A stretch of DNA of 53,622 nt from an uncultured Verrucomicrobiota bacterium (GCA_937127435.1 CAKZLZ010000094.1:1-53622); one strand, 5' to 3'; positions 7,067-17,657 are shown, counted from the stretch's first letter. The notes: a model not told the origin generated them from the sequence alone. A program made the numbers and translations.

Positions 7067-10000
7067 TTATACGCCCGCCGCCATCCGCTCATAGAGCTTC
7101 CAACGGTCATTGATGTAGGACTGCCCTTCCTTCAGTAGCTGACTGGCCCGTTCGGGATCGCGCAGGCTCATCATTCGATAGCGCAACTCATTGTACGCAT
7201 ATTCCTTGAGGGGAATCGACGGGGGCTGGCAATCCAGCTGGAAGGGATTCTGATCGGTATTGGCCAGGCGGGGGTCATAGCGGAAGAGCGGATAGTGACC
7301 GCTCTGCACCGCCAGTTTCTGCTGCTGCAAACCGCCTTTCATATCGATGCCGTGCGCAATACAGTGGGAGTAGGCAATGATCAGCGAAGGACCGTCATAG
7401 GACTCGGCCTCCACGAAGGCACGCAGGGTCTGACGGGGCACCGCGCCCATGGCCACACGGGCCACGTAGATATTTCCGTAACTGGCCGCGATCATGCCCA
7501 AATCTTTCTTGCCCTGGGTTTTGCCCGCAGCCGCAAACTTGGCCACCGCCCCGATCGGCGTCGATTTCGACATCTGACCGCCGGTGTTGGAGTAGACTTC
7601 GGTGTCGAGGACCAACACATTGACGTTCCGGCCGCTGGCCAGGACATGGTCAAGTCCGCCGTAACCGATATCGTAGGCCCAGCCGTCACCGCCCATAATC
7701 CAGACACTGCGGTGAACCAGCATATCCGCAAGCGTATCCAACTGCCGCGCATCCAGATTTTCAATGTACGCTAGCTTTTCTTTCAGCAGAGCGATACGGT
7801 TCCGCTGTTCGATCAGCTCGGCTTCGGTTTCACGGCCGGCCTGCAGAATTTCATCCACAAAGCTGTCTCCCAGATCGGGTCTGAGTTTATGAAGAAGCTC
7901 GGAAGCAAACTGCTTCTGACGGTCGATGGTCAAGCGGTACCCCAACCCGAATTCAGCGTTGTCCTCAAACAGGGAATTACACCAGGCGGGACCGCGTCCG
8001 TTTTTATCCGTGGTGTACGGAGTGGTCGGCAAATTGCCGCCGTAGATGGAAGAACAGCCGGTGGCATTCGCAATGATCGAACGGTCACCGAAAAGCTGAG
8101 TCATGGCTTTAACGTAAGGCGTTTCGCCACAACCCACACAGGCACCGGAGAATTCAAACAGCGGGTCAATAAACTGTAGATCCCGGGGCATATTCAAATT
8201 GAGGGCACTGCGGTCATTCTCGGGAATGCTATGGAAGAACTTCCATTCCTCCCGGTTGCTTTTCACCAACGGATCTTTTTCATCCATGTTGATCGCTTTC
8301 AGACCCACCTGGGAGCGGTTTTTGGCCGGACAAATTTCCACGCAAACCCCGCAGCCGGTACAGTCCTCGAAACTAAGCTGCATGGTGAAACGCCGTTCAT
8401 CCGGCAGATTCGGTCCCCGGGCCTTGGCCGCCTTGAAGGTTTCCGGCGCATCCTCCAGCCGTGATTCGTCGTAAGTGCGACTACGAATGACACCATGGGG
8501 ACAAACCATACTGCACATTCCGCACTGGGTGCAGACCTCAGGATCCCAGACCGGCACCTGCAGGGCAATATTGCGTTTTTCCCATTTGGAGGTTCCCAAC
8601 GGAAAGGTGCCATCAACCGGCATTTTACTCACCGGAAGGTCGTCTCCCCGGTCGGCCAACAGGGTGGCAGTCACATCTCTCACAAAATCAGGTGCTTCTT
8701 CTGACACCACCGGAGGCATTTCATGGCCGTTCATATCCGAGGGAATTTTCACCTGCTGCAGATGAGCCAGCGAATGATCCACCGCGGCAAAATTCTTCTC
8801 GACGATGGCCTTCCCTTTCTTGCCGTAGGTTTTCTCAATGGCCTGTTTAATTTTATCAATCGCCTCTTCACGGGGCAGCACCCCGGAAATCGCGAAAAAA
8901 CAGGTCTGCATCACGGTATTAATCCGGGTGCCCATTCCGCTTTCCTTGGCCACCTGATAGCCGTCGATAATAAAAAACTTGAGCTGAAGCTTCCGGATTT
9001 TCTCCTGTACCAGGCGGGGAAGATGTTCCCACACGGTCTCAGCGGAATAAGCCGTGTTCAACAGAAAGGTGCCCCCGGGAGCGGCGTGTTTCAACACATC
9101 CGTCTTGTCCAGGAAGGTAAACTGATGACAGCCAATAAAATTCGCGGACTGCACCAGATAAGAGGAACGGATAGGATCCGGACCAAAGCGTAGATGGGAA
9201 ACGGTGCGCGAACCGGCTTTTTTGGAGTCGTAGACAAAATATCCCTGGGTGTAGAGATCGGTTTCACCGCCGATGATTTTGATGGTGTTTTTGTTTGCAC
9301 CCACTGTGCCATCCGAGCCCAATCCGAAAAACATGGCCCGGGTGGTTTCATCTTTTTCCGTAATGAACGACGGATCATAGTCCAGACTGGTGAAGCTTAC
9401 ATCATCATTGATCCCCAGGGTAAAATGATTTTTGGGGTTCTTTTTGGATAATTCATCAAAAACGGCTTTCACCATCGCGGGGGTGAATTCTTTGGAAGAG
9501 AGACCGTAGCGGCCGCCAATCACGCGTGGCATGGATCCCACCGGCAGGCGTCCGTCCATCAAGGCCTCTCCCAGTACGGTCAGTACATCCTGGTAAATCG
9601 GCTCCCCTGCTCCACCGGGTTCCTTGGTCCGGTCAAGCACGGCAATGGATTTCACCGACTCCGGCAGCGCCGCCAGAAAATGTTCGGGAGAAAACGGACG
9701 GAACAAATGGATTTGAACCAACCCGACCTTTTCACCCTGCGCCACCAGATGCGCCACGGTCTCCCGGGCGGTATCAGCACCGGAACCCATCAGGATGATC
9801 ACCCGTTCGGCATCTTCAGCCCCGGCATATTCAAATAAATGATACGCCCGCCCGGTCTGTTCCGCAAAACGGTCCATATATTCCTGCACGATACCGGGCA
9901 TGGCGGTATAAAACGGATTCACCGTTTCACGTCCCTGAAAATACACATCGGGATTCTGGGCGGTCCCCCGGATTACCGGGGCATCCGGGGTCAGACCACG

Positions 10001-10615
10001 TGCGCGGTGTGCGAACACCAGTTCATCATCAATCAGGGCCTTCACCACTTCATCGGGGATATATTCAATTTTCTGAATTTCGTGGGAGGTGCGGAACCCA
10101 TCGAAAAAATGCATGATCGGAATCCGGGATTTCAGGGTGGCCCCCTGAGAGATAAGGGCCAGATCATGGGCCTCCTGCACCGAACTGGAACAGAGCATAC
10201 TCCATCCCGTACTGCGGGCGGACATCACATCGGAATGATCTCCGAAAATCGACAAAGCCTGCGCAGCCAGAGAACGGGCGGTGACATGGAACACCGTGGG
10301 CAACAGTTCCCCCGCGATTTTGTACATATTCGGGAGCATCAGCAGCAGCCCTTGAGATGCGGTAAAGGTCGCGGTCAGGGCTCCGGTCTGCAACGCGCCG
10401 TGAACGGAACCGCTGGCCCCCCCTTCACTCTGCAATTCCACCACATCCGGAACGGTTCCCCATATATTTGTTTTTTCCTGACTGGACCATTCATCTGCCA
10501 ACTCCCCCATGGTAGAAGACGGGGTAATAGGGTAAATCGCGCAGACTTCGTTGCAGCGGTGCGCGATACTGGCAGCGGCTTCGTTACCGTCGATACTGAT
10601 CTTGTGCGTTTTCAT
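7067..10615 (-). CDS. nifJ: NifJ, pyruvate:ferredoxin (flavodoxin) oxidoreductase
   Basis: A 1182-residue single-chain PFOR that oxidises pyruvate with CoA to acetyl-CoA and CO2 and passes electrons to ferredoxin or flavodoxin for nitrogenase. Domains in order: the N-terminal pyrimidine-binding domain ([22 protein letters not shown]), domains II-III with the CoA region, a two-[4Fe-4S] ferredoxin insert with [12 protein letters not shown] (about 695) and [12 protein letters not shown] (about 755), CVGCGETPY (about 827) for the proximal cluster, and the TPP motif [12 protein letters not shown]...[11 protein letters not shown] (about 977-1015). Length is normal. It lies 78 nt downstream of a ferredoxin gene and probably shares the promoter at 10950-10965, so it would be co-induced with nitrogenase. 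Confidence 0.96.
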   Translation of the reverse strand: MKTHKISIDGNEAAASIAHRCNEVCAIYPITPSSTMGELADEWSSQEKTNIWGTVPDVVELQSEGGASGSVHGALQTGALTATFTASQGLLLMLPNMYKIAGELLPTVFHVTARSLAAQALSIFGDHSDVMSARSTGWSMLCSSSVQEAHDLALISQGATLKSRIPIMHFFDGFRTSHEIQKIEYIPDEVVKALIDDELVFAHRARGLTPDAPVIRGTAQNPDVYFQGRETVNPFYTAMPGIVQEYMDRFAEQTGRAYHLFEYAGAEDAERVIILMGSGADTARETVAHLVAQGEKVGLVQIHLFRPFSPEHFLAALPESVKSIAVLDRTKEPGGAGEPIYQDVLTVLGEALMDGRLPVGSMPRVIGGRYGLSSKEFTPAMVKAVFDELSKKNPKNHFTLGINDDVSFTSLDYDPSFITEKDETTRAMFFGLGSDGTVGANKNTIKIIGGETDLYTQGYFVYDSKKAGSRTVSHLRFGPDPIRSSYLVQSANFIGCHQFTFLDKTDVLKHAAPGGTFLLNTAYSAETVWEHLPRLVQEKIRKLQLKFFIIDGYQVAKESGMGTRINTVMQTCFFAISGVLPREEAIDKIKQAIEKTYGKKGKAIVEKNFAAVDHSLAHLQQVKIPSDMNGHEMPPVVSEEAPDFVRDVTATLLADRGDDLPVSKMPVDGTFPLGTSKWEKRNIALQVPVWDPEVCTQCGMCSMVCPHGVIRSRTYDESRLEDAPETFKAAKARGPNLPDERRFTMQLSFEDCTGCGVCVEICPAKNRSQVGLKAINMDEKDPLVKSNREEWKFFHSIPENDRSALNLNMPRDLQFIDPLFEFSGACVGCGETPYVKAMTQLFGDRSIIANATGCSSIYGGNLPTTPYTTDKNGRGPAWCNSLFEDNAEFGLGYRLTIDRQKQFASELLHKLRPDLGDSFVDEILQAGRETEAELIEQRNRIALLKEKLAYIENLDARQLDTLADMLVHRSVWIMGGDGWAYDIGYGGLDHVLASGRNVNVLVLDTEVYSNTGGQMSKSTPIGAVAKFAAAGKTQGKKDLGMIAASYGNIYVARVAMGAVPRQTLRAFVEAESYDGPSLIIAYSHCIAHGIDMKGGLQQQKLAVQSGHYPLFRYDPRLANTDQNPFQLDCQPPSIPLKEYAYNELRYRMMSLRDPERASQLLKEGQSYINDRWKLYERMAAGV

Positions 10616-10693
10616 AATGGGGGATTTTCCCGTCGGGTTGTTTTGGATGTGACGATTCTAATGGTGCATTCCGGAGGAATCGTGGCTCCAAGG

Positions 10694-10888
10694 TTATGCA
10701 GTAATTTTAATCGCAGAGACCGGGCATTCGGAGGCAACGCTTTTCACGGACCCTTCCAAATCTGCGGGCACAGGCGACACTTTTACGGCGGCCAGATAGG
10801 TTGTAAGGTTCAGTTCAAAAATATCCGGGCAACTAATAACGCATTCTTCGCAACCAGTGCAGAAATTAGAGTCAATTGAGGCAATCAT
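10694..10888 (-). CDS. 4Fe-4S ferredoxin (64 aa), electron carrier with NifJ
   Basis: A small acidic ferredoxin of the single-cluster type. The N-terminal motif is C10-x2-C13-x2-C16 with an extra C20-P, and the distal ligand is in SECPVSAI near the C-terminus. The second full CxxCxxC motif of clostridial 2[4Fe-4S] ferredoxins is absent, as in Desulfovibrio-type ferredoxins. It is the first gene of the operon with nifJ. It most likely accepts electrons from NifJ and delivers them to the nitrogenase iron protein, although the thioredoxin-like ferredoxin at 21951 is another candidate carrier. Confidence 0.85.
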   Translation of the reverse strand: MIASIDSNFCTGCEECVISCPDIFELNLTTYLAAVKVSPVPADLEGSVKSVASECPVSAIKITA

Positions 10889-10949
10889 AGGTTTCTTGGT
10901 TTTGGGGTTGTCTGTTCAGATGGTTATATCCATCATTCAATGATGGAAT

Positions 10950-10965
10950 TGCAAAGAGGGTAGCA
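10950..10965 (-). promoter_or_regulatory. Probable sigma-54 promoter of the ferredoxin-nifJ operon
   Basis: On the minus strand the bases read TGCTAC-CCTCT-TTGCA. The -12 box is perfect, while the -24 box deviates from TGGCAC at two positions. The palindromic activating site at 11076-11093 lies exactly 110 bp upstream, the same spacing as at nifH. This supports the assignment despite the weak -24 box. Confidence 0.5.
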
Positions 10966-11075
10966 CAGGGCATGCCAACACCATGAAACCGACTACAAAA
11001 ACCACATAGTCCCCTCTCTTTGCCTAAAAATAAAACTTCGATCAGAAAACTCCTACCGTCAGCGCATCTATTTTT

Positions 11076-11093
11076 TCTGACAGATTTGTCAGA
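11076..11093 (-). promoter_or_regulatory. Palindromic upstream activating site of the ferredoxin-nifJ operon
   Basis: TCTGACA-N4-TGTCAGA with perfect 7-bp arms. Read on the minus strand, its flanks (AATCTGACA...TGTCAGAAAA) match the site before the ferritin operon. It is the likely NifA-responsive enhancer for the gene pair downstream. The rest of the 10889-11295 gap shows no recognisable gene. Confidence 0.55.
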
Positions 11094-11295
11094 TTGTCCT
11101 GCAGAGGGGAAAGAAATGTTCGAATTCAGTGAATGAAACAAAAGAACAAAGGGTAAGAAGGAATAGTACAATCGTTAAAGATACAAGAGCCATTATATGA
11201 TATATTTATACTCTGACCCTACTGAGAATAGGTTTGGGTGAAGTCTTCAGGAAACAGAGTTATCAGGAAAAGTGGCCGCGAATTGTAAACAGTTC

Positions 11296-11463
11296 TTAGC
11301 CACAAAAAGGCACAAAAATAATACACCCCCTATAACCCCGCTCTGAAACAGGTTCATATAAATAACCATGTATATTTTGCTGAAACCATTTGGGACTCAA
11401 AATCTGTTTGCCCGGAACGGGGCTATAGGGGAGGAATTTTTTTGTGCCTTTTTGTGGCCAAAA
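11296..11463. repeat. Palindromic MITE-like element, copy A (TTAGCCACAAAAAGGCACAAAA family)
   Basis: A left arm of about 45 bp (11296-11340, TTAGCCACAAAAAGGCACAA ... CCCCTATAACCCCG) is repeated inverted at 11418-11463 (CGGGGCTATAGGGG ... TTGTGCCTTTTTGTGGC). The arms enclose about 77 bp of spacer. A second copy with the same arms but a shorter, unrelated spacer lies at 47187-47311. There is no coding capacity, so it is a non-autonomous or REP-like element. As RNA it forms a long hairpin just past the trmO-like gene and could end transcription there. Confidence 0.75.
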
Positions 11464-11486
11464 TAACACAACAAGCTGCAAAAAGA

Positions 11487-12014
11487 TTATTCCATATTAT
11501 GAATGGCCTTGCGCTCAATAAAGCGGTCATCGGAACGATGGATGGACGCAATATCAGCATCTTTCCCTTCCAGCCATCCACTTACCGCATCCAGACGGTT
11601 GTCCACATTCCGGAAGAACGGTTTGATGTCGATAAGCGGAGAACCGTTGAGCATATCGGCCCCTTCAAAATATAGTTTATTCCCGTCCACCTTTTTCACT
11701 TTGACCGTGGAAAGACCAATGGAAGCCGGTCGCGCAGGTGAACGGGTGGCGAAAACACCGTGCTCCTTGTTATCCATAAAGGGGGTAATGATGAGTTGTA
11801 CCTCTTTTTTCATTTCATGCAGATGGAACAGCAGCATGACGTGGGAAAAGCCATCGACATCTTTGAGGCCTTCCGAAAATTCAGGAAAGAGTTCGGCCAC
11901 TCCTACATCCTGACTCCCCACCGGCTGCACCGGAATATTATCGACTGCGTGATGTGGTGTCCGGAGGATCCCGATCAACTTCAAGGTTACTTCTTTACTA
12001 CATGTTTTTTTCAT
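11487..12014 (-). CDS. TrmO/TsaA-like SAM-dependent methyltransferase (UPF0066 family)
   Basis: About 175 residues with the TrmO (YaeB/VirR) beta-barrel signature: LKLIGILRTPHHAVDNIPVQ at the start and the diagnostic FATRSPARPASIGLSTVKV block. Family members methylate N6 of threonylcarbamoyladenosine at tRNA position 37 using SAM. The start at 12014 is chosen because AGGAGCAGGAT lies directly before it; an upstream in-frame ATG at 12050 would place the start inside the promoter. A sigma-54 element at 12044-12059 suggests nif-coupled expression, which is unusual for a tRNA modification enzyme. The family is short and lacks some C-terminal parts of E. coli TrmO, so a role other than tRNA methylation is possible. 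Confidence 0.8.
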   Translation of the reverse strand: MKKTCSKEVTLKLIGILRTPHHAVDNIPVQPVGSQDVGVAELFPEFSEGLKDVDGFSHVMLLFHLHEMKKEVQLIITPFMDNKEHGVFATRSPARPASIGLSTVKVKKVDGNKLYFEGADMLNGSPLIDIKPFFRNVDNRLDAVSGWLEGKDADIASIHRSDDRFIERKAIHNME

Positions 12015-12043
12015 ATCCTGCTCCTGGTTATGGTTTGTATGTA

Positions 12044-12059
12044 AGCACAAGTTATGCCA
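12044..12059 (-). promoter_or_regulatory. Candidate sigma-54 promoter of the trmO-like gene
   Basis: Minus-strand bases TGGCAT-AACTT-GTGCT match TGGCAY-N5-TTGCW at all but one position, with correct spacing between GG and GC. The predicted start near 12033 gives a leader of about 20 nt. No palindromic activating site was found within 150 bp upstream; only a TGTCA half-site occurs near 12196. Confidence 0.5.
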
Positions 12060-12165
12060 GTGCTTGGCGCTATCAGAGTCATGGTATTATAATCTATCCC
12101 CAGGCAGAGCTCTGAAGGGATAGTCTCTCCAAAACCTGATGCGCAAAGCCGGGAGGGAGGAGGAT

Positions 12166-12195
12166 CGGCAGAAGAAGGTTGCCCTCCTTCTGCCG
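12166..12195 (-). terminator. Hairpin downstream of the DUF6515-like gene
   Basis: CGGCAGAAGAAGG-TTGC-CCTCCTTCTGCCG pairs over 13 positions with one mismatch. It lies 21 bp after the stop of the minus-strand gene at 12216. No T-tract follows, so it is a possible rather than a certain intrinsic terminator. Confidence 0.45.
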
Positions 12196-12215
12196 GTGTC
12201 ACGGCTCACCAGCGG

Positions 12216-13004
12216 CTAAAGACCATAGCTTTCCCGCAAGTCGGATTCGGTCGGCAGACTGTCGTAGACCTCGTCGTTGGGTCCGACCCATTTTCCTTCT
12301 TCATTCTGTTTCAACTCCACGGGCGTTTTAGATCCGTTGGTGTTCTCGATCCACAGCGTATGGACGGACGGACTGGCAGTCTTGGCTTCAACATTCGCAC
12401 CGCCAGGTAAACCGTAAACAGGCTCCAACTGGGACTCGGTGGGAAAGGTCTCGTAGTACTCCCCTTTGGGTCCAATCCATTGTCCATCATCCGCAGGCAC
12501 CAGTTTAACCGGCGTTTTGGAACCATTCGGATTTTCCAGCCAAACCGTAACGGTTTGTTTGGTAACCGTTTTGGGTGCAGACTTCACCACGGTCACCACT
12601 TCGGCCACCGGCTGATTCACCACCACATATCCCCCTCGGGATTTTCGGTAGTAAGTGTTACCAATCACATAATAGGTTTGGCCTGAAACCACTTCCACCT
12701 GGCAATCCACCGGCAGAGTCGGTACCAAAATGCCCACCGGCGCCTCCACCACCACGTAGCCGTCGATGTTCCATTTTAAGAAGACACCTGCATGAAAAAA
12801 CAATTGCCCATTCCCATAAGACAATGAAATGGCCCCGCGGGGGACAAACGGTACCTGATGGCCCGGATTGCCAACCTTCCGGGAGCTGCGCGTTTCGTGA
12901 CGTGGAGACGGCGCTTGCGGTTTGGGAGCCGCATAGGTATTGACACCTCCCGCGAGCAAAACGATTGCGAGAGGGATTTTGAATGATGATGTAACGGTGT
13001 TCAT
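12216..13004 (-). CDS. Secreted DUF6515-like protein with two C-terminal repeats
   Basis: 262 residues. An N-terminal signal peptide (hydrophobic IPLAIVLLAGGVNTYAA) is followed by a basic, proline-rich stretch. A central region (about 75-140) with GYVVVEAPVGILVPTLP, YYVIGNTYYRK and GGYVVVNQPV resembles DUF6515 proteins. The last 110 residues hold two copies of a 48-residue unit, W(L/I)ENxNGSKTPV(K/E)L...G(Q/K)W(I/V)GP...(F/L)PTES...YGL, at about 155-203 and 216-262. The function is unknown; the location is predicted to be periplasmic or cell-surface. It is divergent from nifH with a 477-bp gap. Nothing in it points to nitrogen fixation. Confidence 0.7.
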   Translation of the reverse strand: MNTVTSSFKIPLAIVLLAGGVNTYAAPKPQAPSPRHETRSSRKVGNPGHQVPFVPRGAISLSYGNGQLFFHAGVFLKWNIDGYVVVEAPVGILVPTLPVDCQVEVVSGQTYYVIGNTYYRKSRGGYVVVNQPVAEVVTVVKSAPKTVTKQTVTVWLENPNGSKTPVKLVPADDGQWIGPKGEYYETFPTESQLEPVYGLPGGANVEAKTASPSVHTLWIENTNGSKTPVELKQNEEGKWVGPNDEVYDSLPTESDLRESYGL

Positions 13005-13282
13005 GATATACTCCAGTATTGTTATTGATTTTAAGAATGATCTACTGAGCAGAATGCTCAGGTCACCTTGGCTTCATTTCATGGGCAAATATACACGGGC
13101 CAACCTTTAGAATTCATGAAGACCGAACATTCATTTATTTTTTCCCCAAAAGCCTTTCGGCACCGCCCCAAATTTACATGGAAAGCACATTTAAAGACCG
13201 ACCCTTATTTTACACAGGGTATTACAGGGTCTAAGAGGGACAGGTCGGGCATTCGGGAAACTTTCTTCCCCTCCCCCTGAAA

Positions 13283-13300
13283 TCGGTCAATATTGTCAGA
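13283..13300 (+). promoter_or_regulatory. Palindromic upstream activating site of nifHDK
   Basis: TCGGTCAATATTGTCAGA matches the site at 17690 in 17 of 18 positions and the perfect palindrome at 2553 in 15. It ends 110 bp before the -24 box. The neighbouring 13005-13282 stretch, upstream of the divergent DUF6515-like gene, shows no gene and no other clear signal. Confidence 0.6.
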
Positions 13301-13343
13301 TTTTTTCCCGGGCAAAATCGACACCTGAAAAACTAAACCATAA

Positions 13344-14357
<1,014 letters not shown>

Positions 14358-14393
14358 CCAACGTACTATTTATATACCTAACGGAGAAATTCC

Positions 14394-15989
14394 ATGAGTA
14401 CTGAAAAGCCCTCTCTTGAGGAACTCAAAGAAGAAATGGTCAGTGCCTACCCCAGCAAGGTGGCAAAAAAACGGGCAGGACAGATTTTGCTGAACGATGT
14501 AGCAGAAGACGGCACTGTTCCCGAAATCAAAGCCAATACCCGGTCAACCCCGGGAATTATCACCCAGCGCGGCTGCTGCTATGCAGGCTGCAAAGGGGTG
14601 GTTCTCGGACCGACCCGGGATATCGTAAACCTGGTTCACGGCCCTATTGGCTGTAGCTTCTATGCCTGGCTGACCCGCCGGAACCAGACCCGTCCGCCTA
14701 CGGAGGAATCTGATAACTTCATCAACTATATGTTCTCCACCGACATGCAGGACAACGAAATCATCTTCGGTGGTGAAAAGAAACTGGCGGAGGCCATCCG
14801 GGAAGTTTATGACAACTTCAAACCCCGGGCCATCGGCGTTTTCTCCACCTGTCCGGTGGGTCTGATCGGAGATGATGTGCATGCCGTTTCCCGCAAGATG
14901 TCCGAAGAGTTGGGAATCAATATCTTTGGATTCTCCTGTGAAGGTTACAAAGGGGTTTCCCAGTCCGCCGGTCATCACATCGCGAACAACCAGTTGTTCA
15001 AACATGTGATTGGGCGCGGCACCGAGGCACCGGAAGGAAAATTCCGGGTGAATCTCCTGGGTGAATACAACATCGGCGGTGACGCTTTTGTTCTGGAGGA
15101 TATTTTCGAACGCTGCGGGATCACCCTGTGTTCAACTTTCAGCGGAAATTCATCCATCGATCAGTTTGAGCGTTCCCACCTGGCGGACCTCAACCTGGTG
15201 ATGTGCCATCGTTCAATCAACTACATTGCGGAGATGATTGAAAACAAATACGGCACCCCCTGGTTCAAAGTGAACTTTATTGGACCTGATGGATCCGCCA
15301 AAGCGTTACGTAAAATCGCCGAATACTTTGATGATGACGAACTCCGCGCCAACGTGGAAAAAGTCATTGCCGAAGAAATGGTGGCCGTAGAAAAAGCCAA
15401 GGCCCTCTACACCCCGCGTCTGCAGGGCAAAAAAGCCATGCTCTTTGTGGGCGGCAGCCGGGCACACCACTATCAGGACCTGTTCGCGGAAGTGGGCATG
15501 GAAACCGTCAGTGCCGGATATGAGTTTGCCCATCGTGACGACTACGAAGGACGGGATGTACTGCACTCCATCAAAGTGGATGCGGATTCCCGTAACATCG
15601 AAGAACTTACGGTGACCGCGGATCCGGAAGAATACCGTCCGGAAAATGCGGATATCAAGCAGTCCCGCGAAGAAGCCGGCATGGCGTTTTCGGACTACGA
15701 CGGCATGATGCCGGAGATGAAAAAGGGCAGCCTGATCATCGACGATATCAGCGAACACGAAACCGAAATCCTGCTGAAGAAAGTCAAACCCGACATCTTC
15801 TGCGCAGGCATCAAAGAGAAGTACGGCGTCCAGAAATTCGGAATCCCCTGTAAGCAGCTTCACAGCTACGATTACGGCGGACCCTATGCCGGCTTCTCCG
15901 GAGCCGTAAATTTCTTCCGGGACATCGACCGCATGGTCAATGCTTCGGTCTGGAAACATCTTAAAGCCCCCTGGGCCAAAGGAGCCTGA
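14394..15989 (+). CDS. nifD: NifD, nitrogenase molybdenum-iron protein alpha chain
   Basis: 531 residues. P-cluster cysteines are at 61 (RGCCYAGCKGVV), 87 (HGPIGCSFYAW) and 153 (STCPVGLIGDD). FeMo-cofactor ligands are Cys271 (MCHRSINYI) and His490 (QLHSYDYGGPY). The catalytic Gln and His are in VSQSAGHHIAN, and the gating Val is in KGVVLGP. An insertion of about 50 residues (DVLHSIKVDADSRNIEELTV and following, roughly 390-440) is typical of cluster III (Clostridium/Chlorobium-like) NifD and explains the length. All residues expected for a Mo enzyme are present, including both cofactor ligands, so this is a functional Mo-type subunit and not a VnfD, AnfD or nitrogenase-like protein. nifK starts 41 nt downstream. 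Confidence 0.97.
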   Translation: MSTEKPSLEELKEEMVSAYPSKVAKKRAGQILLNDVAEDGTVPEIKANTRSTPGIITQRGCCYAGCKGVVLGPTRDIVNLVHGPIGCSFYAWLTRRNQTRPPTEESDNFINYMFSTDMQDNEIIFGGEKKLAEAIREVYDNFKPRAIGVFSTCPVGLIGDDVHAVSRKMSEELGINIFGFSCEGYKGVSQSAGHHIANNQLFKHVIGRGTEAPEGKFRVNLLGEYNIGGDAFVLEDIFERCGITLCSTFSGNSSIDQFERSHLADLNLVMCHRSINYIAEMIENKYGTPWFKVNFIGPDGSAKALRKIAEYFDDDELRANVEKVIAEEMVAVEKAKALYTPRLQGKKAMLFVGGSRAHHYQDLFAEVGMETVSAGYEFAHRDDYEGRDVLHSIKVDADSRNIEELTVTADPEEYRPENADIKQSREEAGMAFSDYDGMMPEMKKGSLIIDDISEHETEILLKKVKPDIFCAGIKEKYGVQKFGIPCKQLHSYDYGGPYAGFSGAVNFFRDIDRMVNASVWKHLKAPWAKGA

Positions 15990-16030
15990 GGAATTCGTAT
16001 CACTCTGACCTCATCAAATAAGGAAATATC

Positions 16031-17416
16031 ATGACACTCTTAAGACATACCAATACCGACATCAAACCCCGCAAGGCCCTGACCGTCAACGCGGCCAAAA
16101 CCTGCCAGCCCGTGGGTGCGATGTATGCGGCACTCGGCATTCACCGTTGCCTCCCTCACAGTCACGGCTCACAGGGCTGTTGCTCATACCACCGCAGTGC
16201 ACTCACCCGTCATTACAAAGAACCGGTGATGGCTGCGACAAGCTCCTTCACCGAAGGGACTTCCGTTTTCGGTGGACAGGCCAACCTGCTTAAATCCATC
16301 GAAACCATCTTCGAGGTCTATGCGCCGGATGTGATTGCAGTCCACACCACCTGCCTTTCGGAAACCATTGGGGATGACCTCCCCCAGATCGTCTCCAAAG
16401 CGGATGACAAAGGTTTCATCCCGGAAGGTAAAATGGTGATTTACTGCAACACCCCGAGTTACATCGGATCCCACGTCACCGGATTTTCGAATATGGTGAA
16501 CGGAATGGTGAAACTCCTTTCGGAATCCACCGGTGAAAAGACAGGGACCTATAACCTGATCCCCGGCTGGGTGGAGCCTTCCGATATGCGGGAACTGAAA
16601 CGGCTCATGTCCGTAATGGGACTGAATACCATTATGTTCCCCGACACCTCTGATGTAATGGATACCCCGCTGAACGGAGACCGTGAATTCTATCCGGAAG
16701 GTGGAACCACCGTCGAAGAGATCAAAGCAGCCGGTGACAGTTCCGCCACCTTTGGCCTGGGATCTTTCGCCTCCAAAGCCGCAACGGAATTGCTGACCAG
16801 CAAATGCAGTGTTCCTTCAGAAGTTCTCGATCTGCCGATCGGACTGCGGGCGACGGACCGTTTCATCGATGCCGTCCGCAGTACAGCCGGTGTAGAAGTT
16901 CCCAACAGCCTCACCCGTGAACGCGGACGGCTGGTGGATCTGATGTCGGATATGCACCAGTACTTCCACGGCAAACGGGTCGCGCTGGTGGGTGATCCGG
17001 ATCAGCTGATCGCCTTGTCTGAGTTCTGCGCGGATCTGGACATGCGTCCGGTATACATCGTCAGCGGCACTCCGGGAAAAATCTTTGAAACCAAGGTGCT
17101 GGAGCGCCTGGAGGAAAGGATTCCCGAAGTGAAAATTGCCAACGGGGCAAATGCGGATATGTATCTGCTCCATCAGTGGATCAAACAGGAACCTGTGGAT
17201 CTGATTATTGGTAACAGCTACTGCAAATACATCAGCCGCGATGAAAACATCCCCATGATCCGTCATGGCTTCCCGATCCTCGACCGGGTGGGTCATTCCC
17301 TCTTCCCCACCGTGGGATACATGGGCGGCATGCGTTTGTGCGAAATGATTCTGGAAGCCTTCCTGTCCAAGCTGGACCGTGAATCTCCGGATGAAAAAGT
17401 CGAACTGGTGATGTAA
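16031..17416 (+). CDS. nifK: NifK, nitrogenase molybdenum-iron protein beta chain
   Basis: 461 residues, the short form lacking the N-terminal extension of Azotobacter NifK, as in cluster III enzymes. P-cluster ligands appear in KTCQPVGAMYAALGI, GSQGCCSYHRS and HTTCLSETIGDD. TPSYIGSHVTGF and the C-terminal RHGFPILDRVGHSLFPTVGYMGG are conserved. It forms the alpha2-beta2 MoFe protein with NifD and supplies half of each P-cluster. It is the last gene of nifHDK, and an intrinsic terminator begins 23 bp after the stop. Confidence 0.97.
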   Translation: MTLLRHTNTDIKPRKALTVNAAKTCQPVGAMYAALGIHRCLPHSHGSQGCCSYHRSALTRHYKEPVMAATSSFTEGTSVFGGQANLLKSIETIFEVYAPDVIAVHTTCLSETIGDDLPQIVSKADDKGFIPEGKMVIYCNTPSYIGSHVTGFSNMVNGMVKLLSESTGEKTGTYNLIPGWVEPSDMRELKRLMSVMGLNTIMFPDTSDVMDTPLNGDREFYPEGGTTVEEIKAAGDSSATFGLGSFASKAATELLTSKCSVPSEVLDLPIGLRATDRFIDAVRSTAGVEVPNSLTRERGRLVDLMSDMHQYFHGKRVALVGDPDQLIALSEFCADLDMRPVYIVSGTPGKIFETKVLERLEERIPEVKIANGANADMYLLHQWIKQEPVDLIIGNSYCKYISRDENIPMIRHGFPILDRVGHSLFPTVGYMGGMRLCEMILEAFLSKLDRESPDEKVELVM

Positions 17417-17439
17417 AAACCCATCACCCCTCTCAACCT

Positions 17440-17469
17440 AAAAGCGTCCGGGATCCCCTGGGCGCTTTT
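17440..17469 (+). terminator. Intrinsic terminator after nifHDK
   Basis: AAAAGCGTCCGGG-ATCC-CCTGGGCGCTTTT forms a 13-bp stem (two wobble pairs) with a 4-nt loop. It is followed by the AT-rich run ATTATTTTA. It separates nifHDK from the nifE operon. Confidence 0.85.
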
Positions 17470-17478
17470 ATTATTTTA

Positions 17479-17657
17479 GGCAGGATGATTAGACTGAAAC
17501 ATTGGCAAGATGATTTTTGGGCAAGATGATTGCTCTGCCTACCCGCGCGTGGCGCGAGTCACGGCCAGTAAAACATTTTTCTTTGATTTGCCTCAAAAAT
17601 CATCCTGCCCAAAAATCATCCTGCCCAAAAATCATCCTGCCCAAAATCATCCTGCCC
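17479..17657. repeat. Inverted array of GGCAGGATGATT / AATCATCCTGCC units
   Basis: The right part is a perfect tandem array of AAAAATCATCCTGCCC at 17595, 17611 and 17627, plus a 15-bp copy at 17643-17657. The left part holds three inverse-oriented units (GGCAGGATGATT near 17480, GGCAAGATGATTTTTG near 17503, GGGCAAGATGATTG near 17519). About 65 bp of unrelated sequence separates the two halves. Transcribed, the arms would fold into alternative long hairpins. It is intergenic, non-coding and without a transposase. Confidence 0.75.

Noticed and set aside
14358..14393. nifI1/nifI2 between nifH and nifD
   Set aside because: The gap is only 36 nt and holds just the nifD RBS. The only PII gene in the window is at 5650.
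17595..17657. The tandem AAAAATCATCCTGCCC units as a CRISPR array
   Set aside because: The units are 15-16 bp and directly adjacent with no spacers, and there are inverse units on the other side. No cas genes are present.
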